From assembly GCA_905215845.1 (NCBI GenBank), contig CAJMRU010000083.1, forward strand, positions 1 to 5,296: a stretch of 5,296 nucleotides of DNA, read 5' to 3'. This DNA is from an uncultured bacterium (lineage in GTDB: Bacteria > Bacillota > Clostridia > TANB77 > CAG-508). Positions 1-5,296 of this stretch are shown one piece after another (the stretch's first letter is position 1; each line of letters begins with the position of its first letter). The notes under the pieces were generated by a model, which made no database searches, was not told the origin of the DNA, and was given only the letters and a program-made list of their open reading frames with translations. A program made the translations under genes and the position numbers.

Positions 1-297
1 TTTTACTCCAAAATTATCTACATTTCTTTTATAACGTCAAACTGATAGCATATTTGCAGTTGATAAAAAGATAATTAAAAATAAAATAAAATGAGACAGA
101 GCCAGTAAAAATGCCATATTTATAAATAAATGACATGTAAAAACAAAATAATAACGACAAATATAATTGAAAAAGAGCGTTAAAGTACATTGCATAAAAA
201 AAGAGAGCATGTAATAAATACAATACTCTCTTTTTTTAGTGATATGTTAAGTGACTGTTTTGACAACGATATTTTAATCAAAATGTAGACAATACGC
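1..297. other. Non-coding AT-rich stretch downstream of the putative initiator; possible origin-associated sequence
   Basis: No credible gene is seen. Besides the terminator it contains TTATCTACA at 14-22 (one mismatch to the DnaA box TTATCCACA). An inverted near-copy, TTGTCTACA, is read on the minus strand at 292-284. With the following TTT, the two 12-mers match at 11 of 12 positions. An imperfect dyad, TCAAACTG (37-44) with CAGTTGA (57-63), lies between. There are no tandem iterons. Proximity to a Rep-like gene makes an origin role conceivable, but the evidence is thin. Confidence 0.3.
196..237 (-). terminator. Bidirectional intrinsic terminator downstream of the putative initiator gene
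   Basis: AAAAAAAGAGAG (196-207) is perfectly complementary to CTCTCTTTTTTT (226-237), a 12-bp stem. The 18-base loop contains a further TGTA/TACA pairing (210-213 with 219-222). Because the stem base is A7/T7, transcripts from either strand end in a U run. It lies 60 bases after the stop of the initiator gene and would end that transcript. It would equally stop any transcript entering from the left. Confidence 0.75.
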
Positions 298-1695
298 TTA
301 TTTAAGTTTATCAGAAACCGAAACAGCCTTAGTATTATCAAAATGTAAATCTTCGATTTCTGCCGGTGAAAGAGGAAGAAAATGAATTACAAAAACACCA
401 TTTTTTAATTCAAAACTTTCGATGGCAATTTTGTTATCTACAAATTCCTGAAGACTTTCTTGTATAAGCTGAAGATTTTTCTTCTTATTTTTTAGTTTGA
501 AACGTACAATCTTCTGGAAATATGTATAACTGTATTCATTAGTCAGGCTTTCCTGATTAGCAATCTGTTCACGTTTTAATGCATAACAAATAATCTTTGA
601 AAGATTGTTCTGCAGTACATCGTATGAAGATGAGGTTATTGAGATTAATTTTTTCTGGATTATAGCATTGCTTAATATTTCACCAAATTGTGCAATAGCA
701 TATGGTCGCTCGGCATCTTCCTTTATTGCAATATTATCAAAGAGGTTGAAATACATTTTGCTGCCTTCTTCTTCGTAAGAGAAGTTATATTCGACAAGCT
801 TACGGCATGAATTGGAAATTTTGTTAAGTACATTTTTTCCGACATGATAATCAACAACCTCCTTGCCCAAAGTATTAAGATCGACAATAACAGATTTTTC
901 TCTTGAAAATTCCTGCATATTAATGTTCGAGATAAAAGCATTAATAAGTTTTAAATCATTAGAATCCATTGACTTTGGAGGAGTAAGCTTACCCGTATTT
1001 ACAGTAACTTCCAGAAGTTCCTGTCCATTTTCATCTGTAATAATTTCTTTAAGAAGATTATTTGATGCTGTGTCCATCATAAGTGTAAATGAAGATGGAG
1101 AGAAGAGTGGTCTGTTGAGAAGCTGCTCCGGGAACATTCTCATATATGAATCAATATTTCCTGCCAGGTCTGCCTCAATATATTTCCAGGCACTTATTAT
1201 AAGGTCATTTTTTAATGAATTAAATATTGAATTATTTGTAAAAGTTGATAGTCCCGGAAATTCGATCAGAAGGCTGTTCGAGTTATCTTTCCACTCGGTT
1301 GCTTTTGTTTTATATTGTGCAATAATTTCGTCAAGCTCCATATTTCCGAACATATTGACATATTGGTCAATAGGGAGTGAGCGTGCCATATTTATAATAT
1401 GGGAGAGTGGATGTTTAGGGTCATCAATGCTTATTGTGTCAACATCATTAATGTATGACTTGTACCATCTGGCACGTTTTTGCAAACGTGATTTTTTAAT
1501 CTTGTTGACGATAGGAATCAAATCTTCACGGCTTGTTTTGCCTTCGAGATAGTCCATAAGTGTTTCGTCAATTAATTCTGTAAAAGTTTTTGCAGGAAAT
1601 TTGAAAATTTCATGCTTCATATTAAAAAAATCGGCAATAGCAGGATCTATGTGCTTAGCCAATTCTTCGATAAACTGTCTTGAATATTGTTCCAT
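298..1695 (-). CDS. Putative plasmid-type replication initiator (Rep_3/RepB-like), 465 aa
   Basis: Probably binds origin DNA and starts replication of a plasmid, chromid or integrated element. This is inferred from sequence character, without a database match. The second half reads like the two winged-helix domains of Rep_3-class initiators. WH1 is about residues 245-320 (NDLKLINAFI, then VIVDLNTLGKEV, then a helix NKISNSCRKLVEYNF and a strand KMYFNLFD). WH2 is about 330-450 (RPYAIAQFGEIL, SYDVLQNNLSKIICYALKRE, YTYFQKIVRFKLKNKKKNLQLIQESL, then the wing-like FVIHFLPLSPAEIEDL). Residues 1-240 form a helical, charged N-terminal region I do not recognise. It has a basic patch at 65-80 (KIKKSRLQKRARWYK). 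There is no signal peptide or membrane segment, so it should be cytoplasmic. The ATG is supported by GAGG seven bases upstream (1703-1706). It starts 14 bases after the glycosyltransferase stop, yet its base composition is much richer in G+C, suggesting different ancestry. An intrinsic terminator follows. It could instead be another DNA-binding protein of a mobile element. Confidence 0.6.
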   Translation of the reverse strand: MEQYSRQFIEELAKHIDPAIADFFNMKHEIFKFPAKTFTELIDETLMDYLEGKTSREDLIPIVNKIKKSRLQKRARWYKSYINDVDTISIDDPKHPLSHIINMARSLPIDQYVNMFGNMELDEIIAQYKTKATEWKDNSNSLLIEFPGLSTFTNNSIFNSLKNDLIISAWKYIEADLAGNIDSYMRMFPEQLLNRPLFSPSSFTLMMDTASNNLLKEIITDENGQELLEVTVNTGKLTPPKSMDSNDLKLINAFISNINMQEFSREKSVIVDLNTLGKEVVDYHVGKNVLNKISNSCRKLVEYNFSYEEEGSKMYFNLFDNIAIKEDAERPYAIAQFGEILSNAIIQKKLISITSSSYDVLQNNLSKIICYALKREQIANQESLTNEYSYTYFQKIVRFKLKNKKKNLQLIQESLQEFVDNKIAIESFELKNGVFVIHFLPLSPAEIEDLHFDNTKAVSVSDKLK

Positions 1696-1702
1696 TTAAT
1701 AA

Positions 1703-1706
1703 CCTC
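1703..1706 (-). promoter_or_regulatory. Shine-Dalgarno of the putative initiator gene
   Basis: On the minus strand the bases read GAGG, followed by a 7-base spacer and the ATG at 1695-1693. The site lies between the glycosyltransferase stop (1712-1710) and the initiator start. It fixes the start at this Met, and it shows that the initiator's translation signal is intact even though the flanking composition changes a few bases further upstream. Confidence 0.65.
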
Positions 1707-1709
1707 GCA

Positions 1710-2768
1710 TTAGTAAAATTGCAAAATATTATATTTATTATAATCAAATTTATTTTTTATTACATATCTATTTTCAATAACTTCTTTCATTGCTCTATAT
1801 GTACTTTCTACTGTTTTTTCAGTTAGTATTCCTCTTCCTTCAACTTGCTTATAATCTGATACTTTTGTAGTAATAATTGGTTTATTTAAAATAAAGCTTT
1901 CTAAATATACTACTGGAAATCCTTCATAATCTGAAGATAATATTATATAATCACTTAAATTAAAATATGAATAAGGATTTTCTTTTTTTCCTAGAAATAT
2001 TATTTCCTTTTTTAAGTCGTATTTGTCTATCATATTTTTATAAAAATTTGTATCTTGTCCTTCTCCTATACATATAACTCTAAACTTTTTGTTTTCTTCT
2101 TTGAGTCTTTTAGATGCTTCTATTATTCTAGATAACTTTTTTTGTTTTTCATCATGTCTACCTACATTAAGAAATGTTACTATATTTTCTCTTTTTAAAT
2201 CCTTTACCTCTTCTTTTGATTTTTCTAAAATGGTTTTAGCATCTATTAAGTTGTTACATACTATTACTTTATCTTTAGCTTCTGGAAATACTTTTATAAA
2301 GCTTTCTTTTCCCTCTTCTGAAACAAAAACTATATGTTTAAAATTATTATATTTTCTTTCCTTAAAAAATTTTTTCATTTCTTCTATATTTCCATCAAAT
2401 AATGAATAATAATCAGCATGTCCCCATAAGGCATTATTTTTAGAAGCAACTCTTGCAATATAACTTCCTGGTATAGAATATGTAGCAAAACTAGCTGAAA
2501 AATCAAATTTATTTTTATATTTGAAATAAAATTTAATCTGATTAAACATGTTATGTATCTTTCTTATTAATACATTTTTATTATTATTAACTTTGTATTC
2601 TATAACTTTAACATTCTTAGAAATATTGTTTAAAAACACTCCTTCTTTTTTTTCTAATATTAAGGTTATATCATATCCTTTAGTATCTAGATAATTTACA
2701 AGATATAATAATGCTTTTTCTATTCCTCCTAAGTCAAGGTTATATGCTGAGAATAATATTTTCTTCAT
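1710..2768 (-). CDS. GT4-family (GT-B fold) glycosyltransferase, 352 aa, C-terminus apparently short
   Basis: A retaining, nucleotide-sugar-dependent glycosyltransferase, likely building a cell-surface polysaccharide or glycolipid at the cytoplasmic face; donor and acceptor cannot be told from sequence. N-terminal Rossmann domain: MKKILFSAYNLDLGGIEKAL carries the Gly-Gly (14-15) acceptor-side loop, and HADYY (from 117) and HIVFVSEEGKESF (from 145) are typical of this family. C-terminal donor domain: FLNVGRHDEKQKKLSRII (from 199), VICIGEGQD (from 231), and the diagnostic E-x7-E motif EGFPVVYLE (E282, E290). The frame is open 20 codons further upstream (to 2828), but AAGGAG eight bases before the internal ATG at 2768-2766 marks that Met as the start, and MKKILF is a classic beginning for these enzymes. 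The end FDYNKYNILQFY stops right after FDYxKYN, where relatives usually carry another 10-20 residues of helix. The 3' end may therefore have been replaced at the composition break beside it. No transmembrane segment is seen. Confidence 0.85.
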   Translation of the reverse strand: MKKILFSAYNLDLGGIEKALLYLVNYLDTKGYDITLILEKKEGVFLNNISKNVKVIEYKVNNNKNVLIRKIHNMFNQIKFYFKYKNKFDFSASFATYSIPGSYIARVASKNNALWGHADYYSLFDGNIEEMKKFFKERKYNNFKHIVFVSEEGKESFIKVFPEAKDKVIVCNNLIDAKTILEKSKEEVKDLKRENIVTFLNVGRHDEKQKKLSRIIEASKRLKEENKKFRVICIGEGQDTNFYKNMIDKYDLKKEIIFLGKKENPYSYFNLSDYIILSSDYEGFPVVYLESFILNKPIITTKVSDYKQVEGRGILTEKTVESTYRAMKEVIENRYVIKNKFDYNKYNILQFY

Positions 2769-2776
2769 TTCTTTTT

Positions 2777-2782
2777 CTCCTT
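2777..2782 (-). promoter_or_regulatory. Shine-Dalgarno that decides the glycosyltransferase start
   Basis: The minus strand reads AAGGAG, then 8 bases, then ATG at 2768-2766. This near-perfect site favours the internal Met over the upstream ATG at 2828, whose own position falls inside an inverted repeat and which has no comparable site. Confidence 0.8.
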
Positions 2783-2787
2783 GTACT

Positions 2788-2830
2788 ATATGTTTATAAG
2801 TTTTGGGTAGTATGGATTTTATAAACATAT
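2788..2830 (-). promoter_or_regulatory. Perfect 12-bp inverted repeat in the glycosyltransferase leader
   Basis: ATATGTTTATAA at 2788-2799 is exactly complementary to TTATAAACATAT at 2819-2830, with a 19-base spacer (2800-2818). It lies five bases upstream of the AAGGAG ribosome binding site. Two roles are possible: an operator for a dimeric DNA-binding protein, or an RNA hairpin in the leader that affects ribosome access or mRNA stability. The dyad is seen directly; its function is inferred. The low G+C makes the RNA hairpin only moderately stable. Confidence 0.5.
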
Positions 2831-2835
2831 TCTAT

Positions 2836-2886
2836 TTTTATATTAATATTTTTAGCAAGAGTGATATATTTTTATCACTCCTTGCT
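2836..2886 (-). promoter_or_regulatory. Weak candidate promoter of the glycosyltransferase
   Basis: On the minus strand TTGCTA (4 of 6 to the -35 consensus, inside the intergenic hairpin) is followed after 18 bases by TAGAAT (5 of 6 to the -10 consensus). This would place transcription start upstream of the leader dyad. In DNA this AT-rich such matches arise often by chance, so the assignment is tentative; read-through from the penicillin-binding protein gene is the alternative. Confidence 0.22.
2854..2886 (-). terminator. Intergenic stem-loop after the penicillin-binding protein gene, possible weak terminator
   Basis: AGCAAG-AGTGATA (2854-2866) pairs with TATCACT-C-CTTGCT (2873-2886). This gives 13 pairs with one bulged base and a 6-base loop, 27 bases after the penicillin-binding protein stop. 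For minus-strand transcripts the stem is followed by an A-rich run (CTAAAAATATT), not a U tract, so it is a poor intrinsic terminator in that direction. On the plus strand it is followed by TTTCTTATT, which is closer to a terminator tail, but no plus-strand gene is visible. It may instead protect the 3' end of the upstream mRNA or allow partial read-through. Confidence 0.4.
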
Positions 2887-2912
2887 TTCTTATTGTAAAT
2901 GTTCTTATGATA

Positions 2913-5296
2913 TTAATCTAATTCATTCTTATTTTGTATATTTGAACTAGTATTAGTACTGTTGGTATTTACAGCAGTATTCTGTTTGTTAGTATTACTT
3001 GTATTTACTTTATTACTACTGTTAGAAGTATTATTAACTGTATTTTGTTTATTAGCCGTATTTGTTGTATTTTGCTTTCCAGAAGATGTATTATTTTTGT
3101 TATTATTGCTATTAGTTGGTTTAGTTGAATTTCCTACATTGTTGTTCGTCTGATTACTATTACTTTGGGTGTTAGTTTTATTTTCACTTCTATTAATATC
3201 AAAAGCATCTTTTTCCTCATAAATATCATCATCAAAAATGCCTTCATTTTGGACTTTATTACTACTGTTAGAATTTGTAGTTGTATTTTCTTTTATAGCT
3301 GTTCCTTTATGCTTGTCACATTCTTTAGGTGATGTTCCTAATAAAAAGTATTCTGTATATGTTTCTTTACATCCACTGTTTGCAATTTTTCCACTTTCTG
3401 CACATATAGTTTTACTTTCAATCCAACTAGGTTTCTTGAATTCGGATTTTTCTAATCCACTGTGTATGTTTTTCATAACATTTGACCAAATAATCCCTGC
3501 CGGATTTTGTTTATTAAAGAATATTGTTTCATTTTGGTCATATCCAAACCATGTTACTGCTGTATAATATGGAGTGAAACCACATAACCATCTGTCAAAA
3601 TTGTCATCTGTTGTACCTGTTTTTGCTGCAACATCTATTCCTGGAATTGCACAATATCTTGCTGTACCATTAGAGCCTTTTACTGGCTGGATTAAAATTT
3701 CTTTTAATATGTATGAAACTTGTTCAGATATTACCCTTTTCTTCTTAGGCTTTGCTTTTATAACAACTTCACCAGTTGAATTATTTATACTTGAATAAAA
3801 TGTCGGTTCTATATATACCCCATCATTTGCAATAGTAGCATAGGCACCTGCCATCTCTAAAGGACTTATTCCTTTATCTAATCCTCCTAATGACAGTGAT
3901 AAAGTTTCATCTTTTTCTGTAAGAGTTGTTATTCCCATTTTCTTAAGATATTTAATTGATTTTTTAGGTTTTATTTCTTCCATCATTTCAACAAAAGGTA
4001 TATTTTGTGATGATTCTAATGCTCTTCTTACTGTTATTTCTCCTAAATAACTTGCATAATTTTTAGGTTCATATCCTCCTTGGAAAGTCTTTTCTACATC
4101 TGGGTACATAGTAGCTCCTGTGAAGAGTTTTTTATCAATTCCTGGTGCTAAAACAGCTAATGGCTTTATTGCAGAACCTGTTTGTCTTATACTTTGTGTG
4201 GCTCTATTTAGTCCTCTTGTAGTTGTTTTTTCTCCTAAACCGCCTACGCAAGCTAATACTTGCCCTGTCTTATGGTCTAGTATAACCATTGCAGCTTGAG
4301 ATGGGTCGCCTCCTTGTTTTGATGCAATACTATATTTTGATTTTTGAAATTCTTTTTCAGTTTGTTTTTGAATATTATCATTCTGTGTACTATTTATTGT
4401 TAGTCCTGCCATATATAAATAATTTGTAGCAAATGTTTCATTTATATTTTTCTTTTTTGAAATATCTGATATAACTTCTGCCACTAAAGCATCTGTATGA
4501 TAAGAATAAACAGAATCTTCTGACTCTATATTTCCTTTTTTAAATTTTAAGCCTTTTTCAACTTCAGAAATAGCACTATTATATTCTTCTTCATTTATAT
4601 ATTCTAATTCTTTCATCTTTCCTAAAACTATTTTTGTTCTTTTGGAGATTTTTTCTTTATTATCTTTTTCTCCAAAAGGATTATACGAATTTGGAGAGTT
4701 GTTTATCCCTGCTAAAAAAGCACATTCTGCTAATGATAATTGTTGCACACTTTTATTGAAGTAATATTTTGCTCCCGCTTCTACTCCATATATATTAGGT
4801 CCAACATAAATAACATTTAAGTATGTACCTAATATTTCATCTTTAGAAAAATACCATTCTAGTTGATATGCTTTCCACCATTCTTTGACTTTTCTAAATA
4901 CTGAATCTGTGTTATCTCCTGTAATATTTTTTACTAGCTGTTGAGTTATCGTACTTCCTCCATATGAAGAGGAACCAGCGTGAACTATGTATGAAAATAT
5001 TGCTGATGCAGTTCTTTTTATATCAACTCCATGATGTTTATAAAATCTTTCATCTTCTATTGCTACATATGCATTTTTTAAGTTTTTAGGAATAGCTTCA
5101 TTATTTATTTTGATTTTCTTTCTTTCACTTCCTAATTTAGCTATTGTTTTACCTTCTGAATCAACTACAATAGAAGTTTCATTTACAAACATTTCTTTAG
5201 TTATTTGTTTCCAATTATGTGACGAAACTCCTAAAAAAATTCCTAATAGTAATATTAAAATTATTACTATTATGATAATAACTTTTTTTATTTTTT
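2913..5296 (-). CDS. Class A penicillin-binding protein (bifunctional transglycosylase/transpeptidase, PBP1A family), 5' end outside window
   Basis: Polymerises lipid II into glycan strands and cross-links peptide stems outside the membrane (genes of this family are often named ponA or mrcA). The frame stays open past the first Met (5192-5190) to the window edge. The 34 extra codons read KIKKV, an Ile/Leu-rich membrane anchor, then SSHNWKQITKE, so the true start is just outside and that Met is internal. Numbering from it: GT51 domain at about 30-210 with EDERFYKHHG (E46 predicted catalytic), GGSTITQQLVKN (78-89), RKVKEWWKA and EILGTYLNVIYVGPNIYGVEA (from 119). The transpeptidase at about 295-590 has S340-x-x-K343 (TGSAIKP), S395-Q-N397 and K524-T-G526. 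A C-terminal segment with C597, C608, C625 and H628 (SGKIANSGC, GTSPKECDKH) matches a pattern common in clostridial relatives. Residues ~634-759 are an Asn/Thr/Ser-rich low-complexity tail with three KQNT copies. All catalytic motifs are intact, so the enzyme looks functional. Confidence 0.95.
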   Translation of the reverse strand, partial: KIKKVIIIIVIILILLLGIFLGVSSHNWKQITKEMFVNETSIVVDSEGKTIAKLGSERKKIKINNEAIPKNLKNAYVAIEDERFYKHHGVDIKRTASAIFSYIVHAGSSSYGGSTITQQLVKNITGDNTDSVFRKVKEWWKAYQLEWYFSKDEILGTYLNVIYVGPNIYGVEAGAKYYFNKSVQQLSLAECAFLAGINNSPNSYNPFGEKDNKEKISKRTKIVLGKMKELEYINEEEYNSAISEVEKGLKFKKGNIESEDSVYSYHTDALVAEVISDISKKKNINETFATNYLYMAGLTINSTQNDNIQKQTEKEFQKSKYSIASKQGGDPSQAAMVILDHKTGQVLACVGGLGEKTTTRGLNRATQSIRQTGSAIKPLAVLAPGIDKKLFTGATMYPDVEKTFQGGYEPKNYASYLGEITVRRALESSQNIPFVEMMEEIKPKKSIKYLKKMGITTLTEKDETLSLSLGGLDKGISPLEMAGAYATIANDGVYIEPTFYSSINNSTGEVVIKAKPKKKRVISEQVSYILKEILIQPVKGSNGTARYCAIPGIDVAAKTGTTDDNFDRWLCGFTPYYTAVTWFGYDQNETIFFNKQNPAGIIWSNVMKNIHSGLEKSEFKKPSWIESKTICAESGKIANSGCKETYTEYFLLGTSPKECDKHKGTAIKENTTTNSNSSNKVQNEGIFDDDIYEEKDAFDINRSENKTNTQSNSNQTNNNVGNSTKPTNSNNNKNNTSSGKQNTTNTANKQNTVNNTSNSSNKVNTSNTNKQNTAVNTNSTNTSSNIQNKNELD
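2916..3290 (-). repeat. Low-complexity Asn/Thr/Ser-coding tail with a 21-base direct repeat
   Basis: This is the 3' part of the penicillin-binding protein gene, coding about 125 residues dominated by Asn, Thr, Ser, Lys and Gln. It is interrupted by one acidic stretch (GIFDDDIYEEKDAFDINRSE). An identical 21-base block occurs at 3007-3027 and 3253-3273, 246 bases apart and in frame, coding SNSSNKV both times. KQNT is coded three times. The pattern suggests growth by slippage or short duplications of a disordered extracytoplasmic tail. Confidence 0.7.

Noticed and set aside
29..223. 64-codon open frame on the minus strand, rich in Phe, Tyr and Leu, which looks membrane-like.
   Set aside because: It begins with TTG inside the loop of the terminator, has no ribosome binding site, and its hydrophobic character is what any T-rich strand gives. 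Treated as spurious.
863..1552. 229-codon plus-strand open frame antisense to the putative initiator.
   Set aside because: It is a shadow of the real gene: the opposite frame has recognisable domain-like structure, a good ribosome binding site and a terminator, while this one has no start signal or recognisable motif.
1728..1733. TATAAT on the minus strand upstream of the initiator as a -10 box.
   Set aside because: It lies in the coding end of the glycosyltransferase, has no -35-like sequence at 16-18 bases (AAAATA there), and such hexamers are frequent at this base composition. It would deserve another look if the composition break proves to lie to its right.
2769..2828. Upstream in-frame Met that would add 20 residues to the glycosyltransferase.
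   Set aside because: The extension overlaps the leader dyad and the Shine-Dalgarno of the internal ATG, and it places unrelated residues before the canonical MKKILF start.
2913..3290. Repetitive appearance of the tail-coding region as a possible CRISPR or tandem-repeat array.
   Set aside because: The repeats are short, irregular and explained by in-frame Asn/Thr/Ser codons. There are no regular spacers.
5190..5192. ATG as the start of the penicillin-binding protein.
   Set aside because: The frame continues upstream through a clear membrane anchor with basic residues before it. Starting at this Met would leave an enzyme of this class without its anchor.

Overview
The window is AT-rich DNA. 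Its proteins resemble those of low-GC Firmicutes of the Clostridia type (inferred from protein character, not from any search). All three genes lie on the minus strand, so reading 5'->3' along the genes runs from the right edge to the left. From right to left they are a class A penicillin-binding protein (5' end cut by the window edge), a GT4-type glycosyltransferase, and a protein that reads like a plasmid-type replication initiator of the Rep_3/RepB winged-helix class. A strong, symmetrical intrinsic terminator lies about 60 bases past the last gene.

Region by region: 1-297 is non-coding and holds the terminator (196-237), a pair of inverted DnaA-box-like 12-mers and little else. 298-1695 is the putative initiator. 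1696-1709 is a 14-base gap with a good Shine-Dalgarno sequence. 1710-2768 is the glycosyltransferase; its start is moved 20 codons inside the longest frame because of an AAGGAG site. 2769-2912 is the intergenic leader, which contains two separate hairpins, one of them a perfect 12-bp dyad next to the glycosyltransferase ribosome binding site. 2913-5296 is the bifunctional peptidoglycan synthase. It has an N-terminal membrane anchor, GT51 and transpeptidase domains, a Cys-containing C-terminal segment and a roughly 125-residue Asn/Thr/Ser-rich tail.

The penicillin-binding protein and the glycosyltransferase share the same very AT-rich style and plausibly belong to one genome; both fit cell-envelope work. 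The initiator gene is clearly richer in G+C (sampled 60-base lines give about 30-45%, against about 18-25% in the glycosyltransferase). The glycosyltransferase also ends abruptly at the composition step. The main question raised by the window is whether positions ~1700-1745 are a recombination or integration joint between a chromosome and a plasmid-like replicon, or an assembly chimera. I see no CRISPR array, transposase, tRNA or rRNA.
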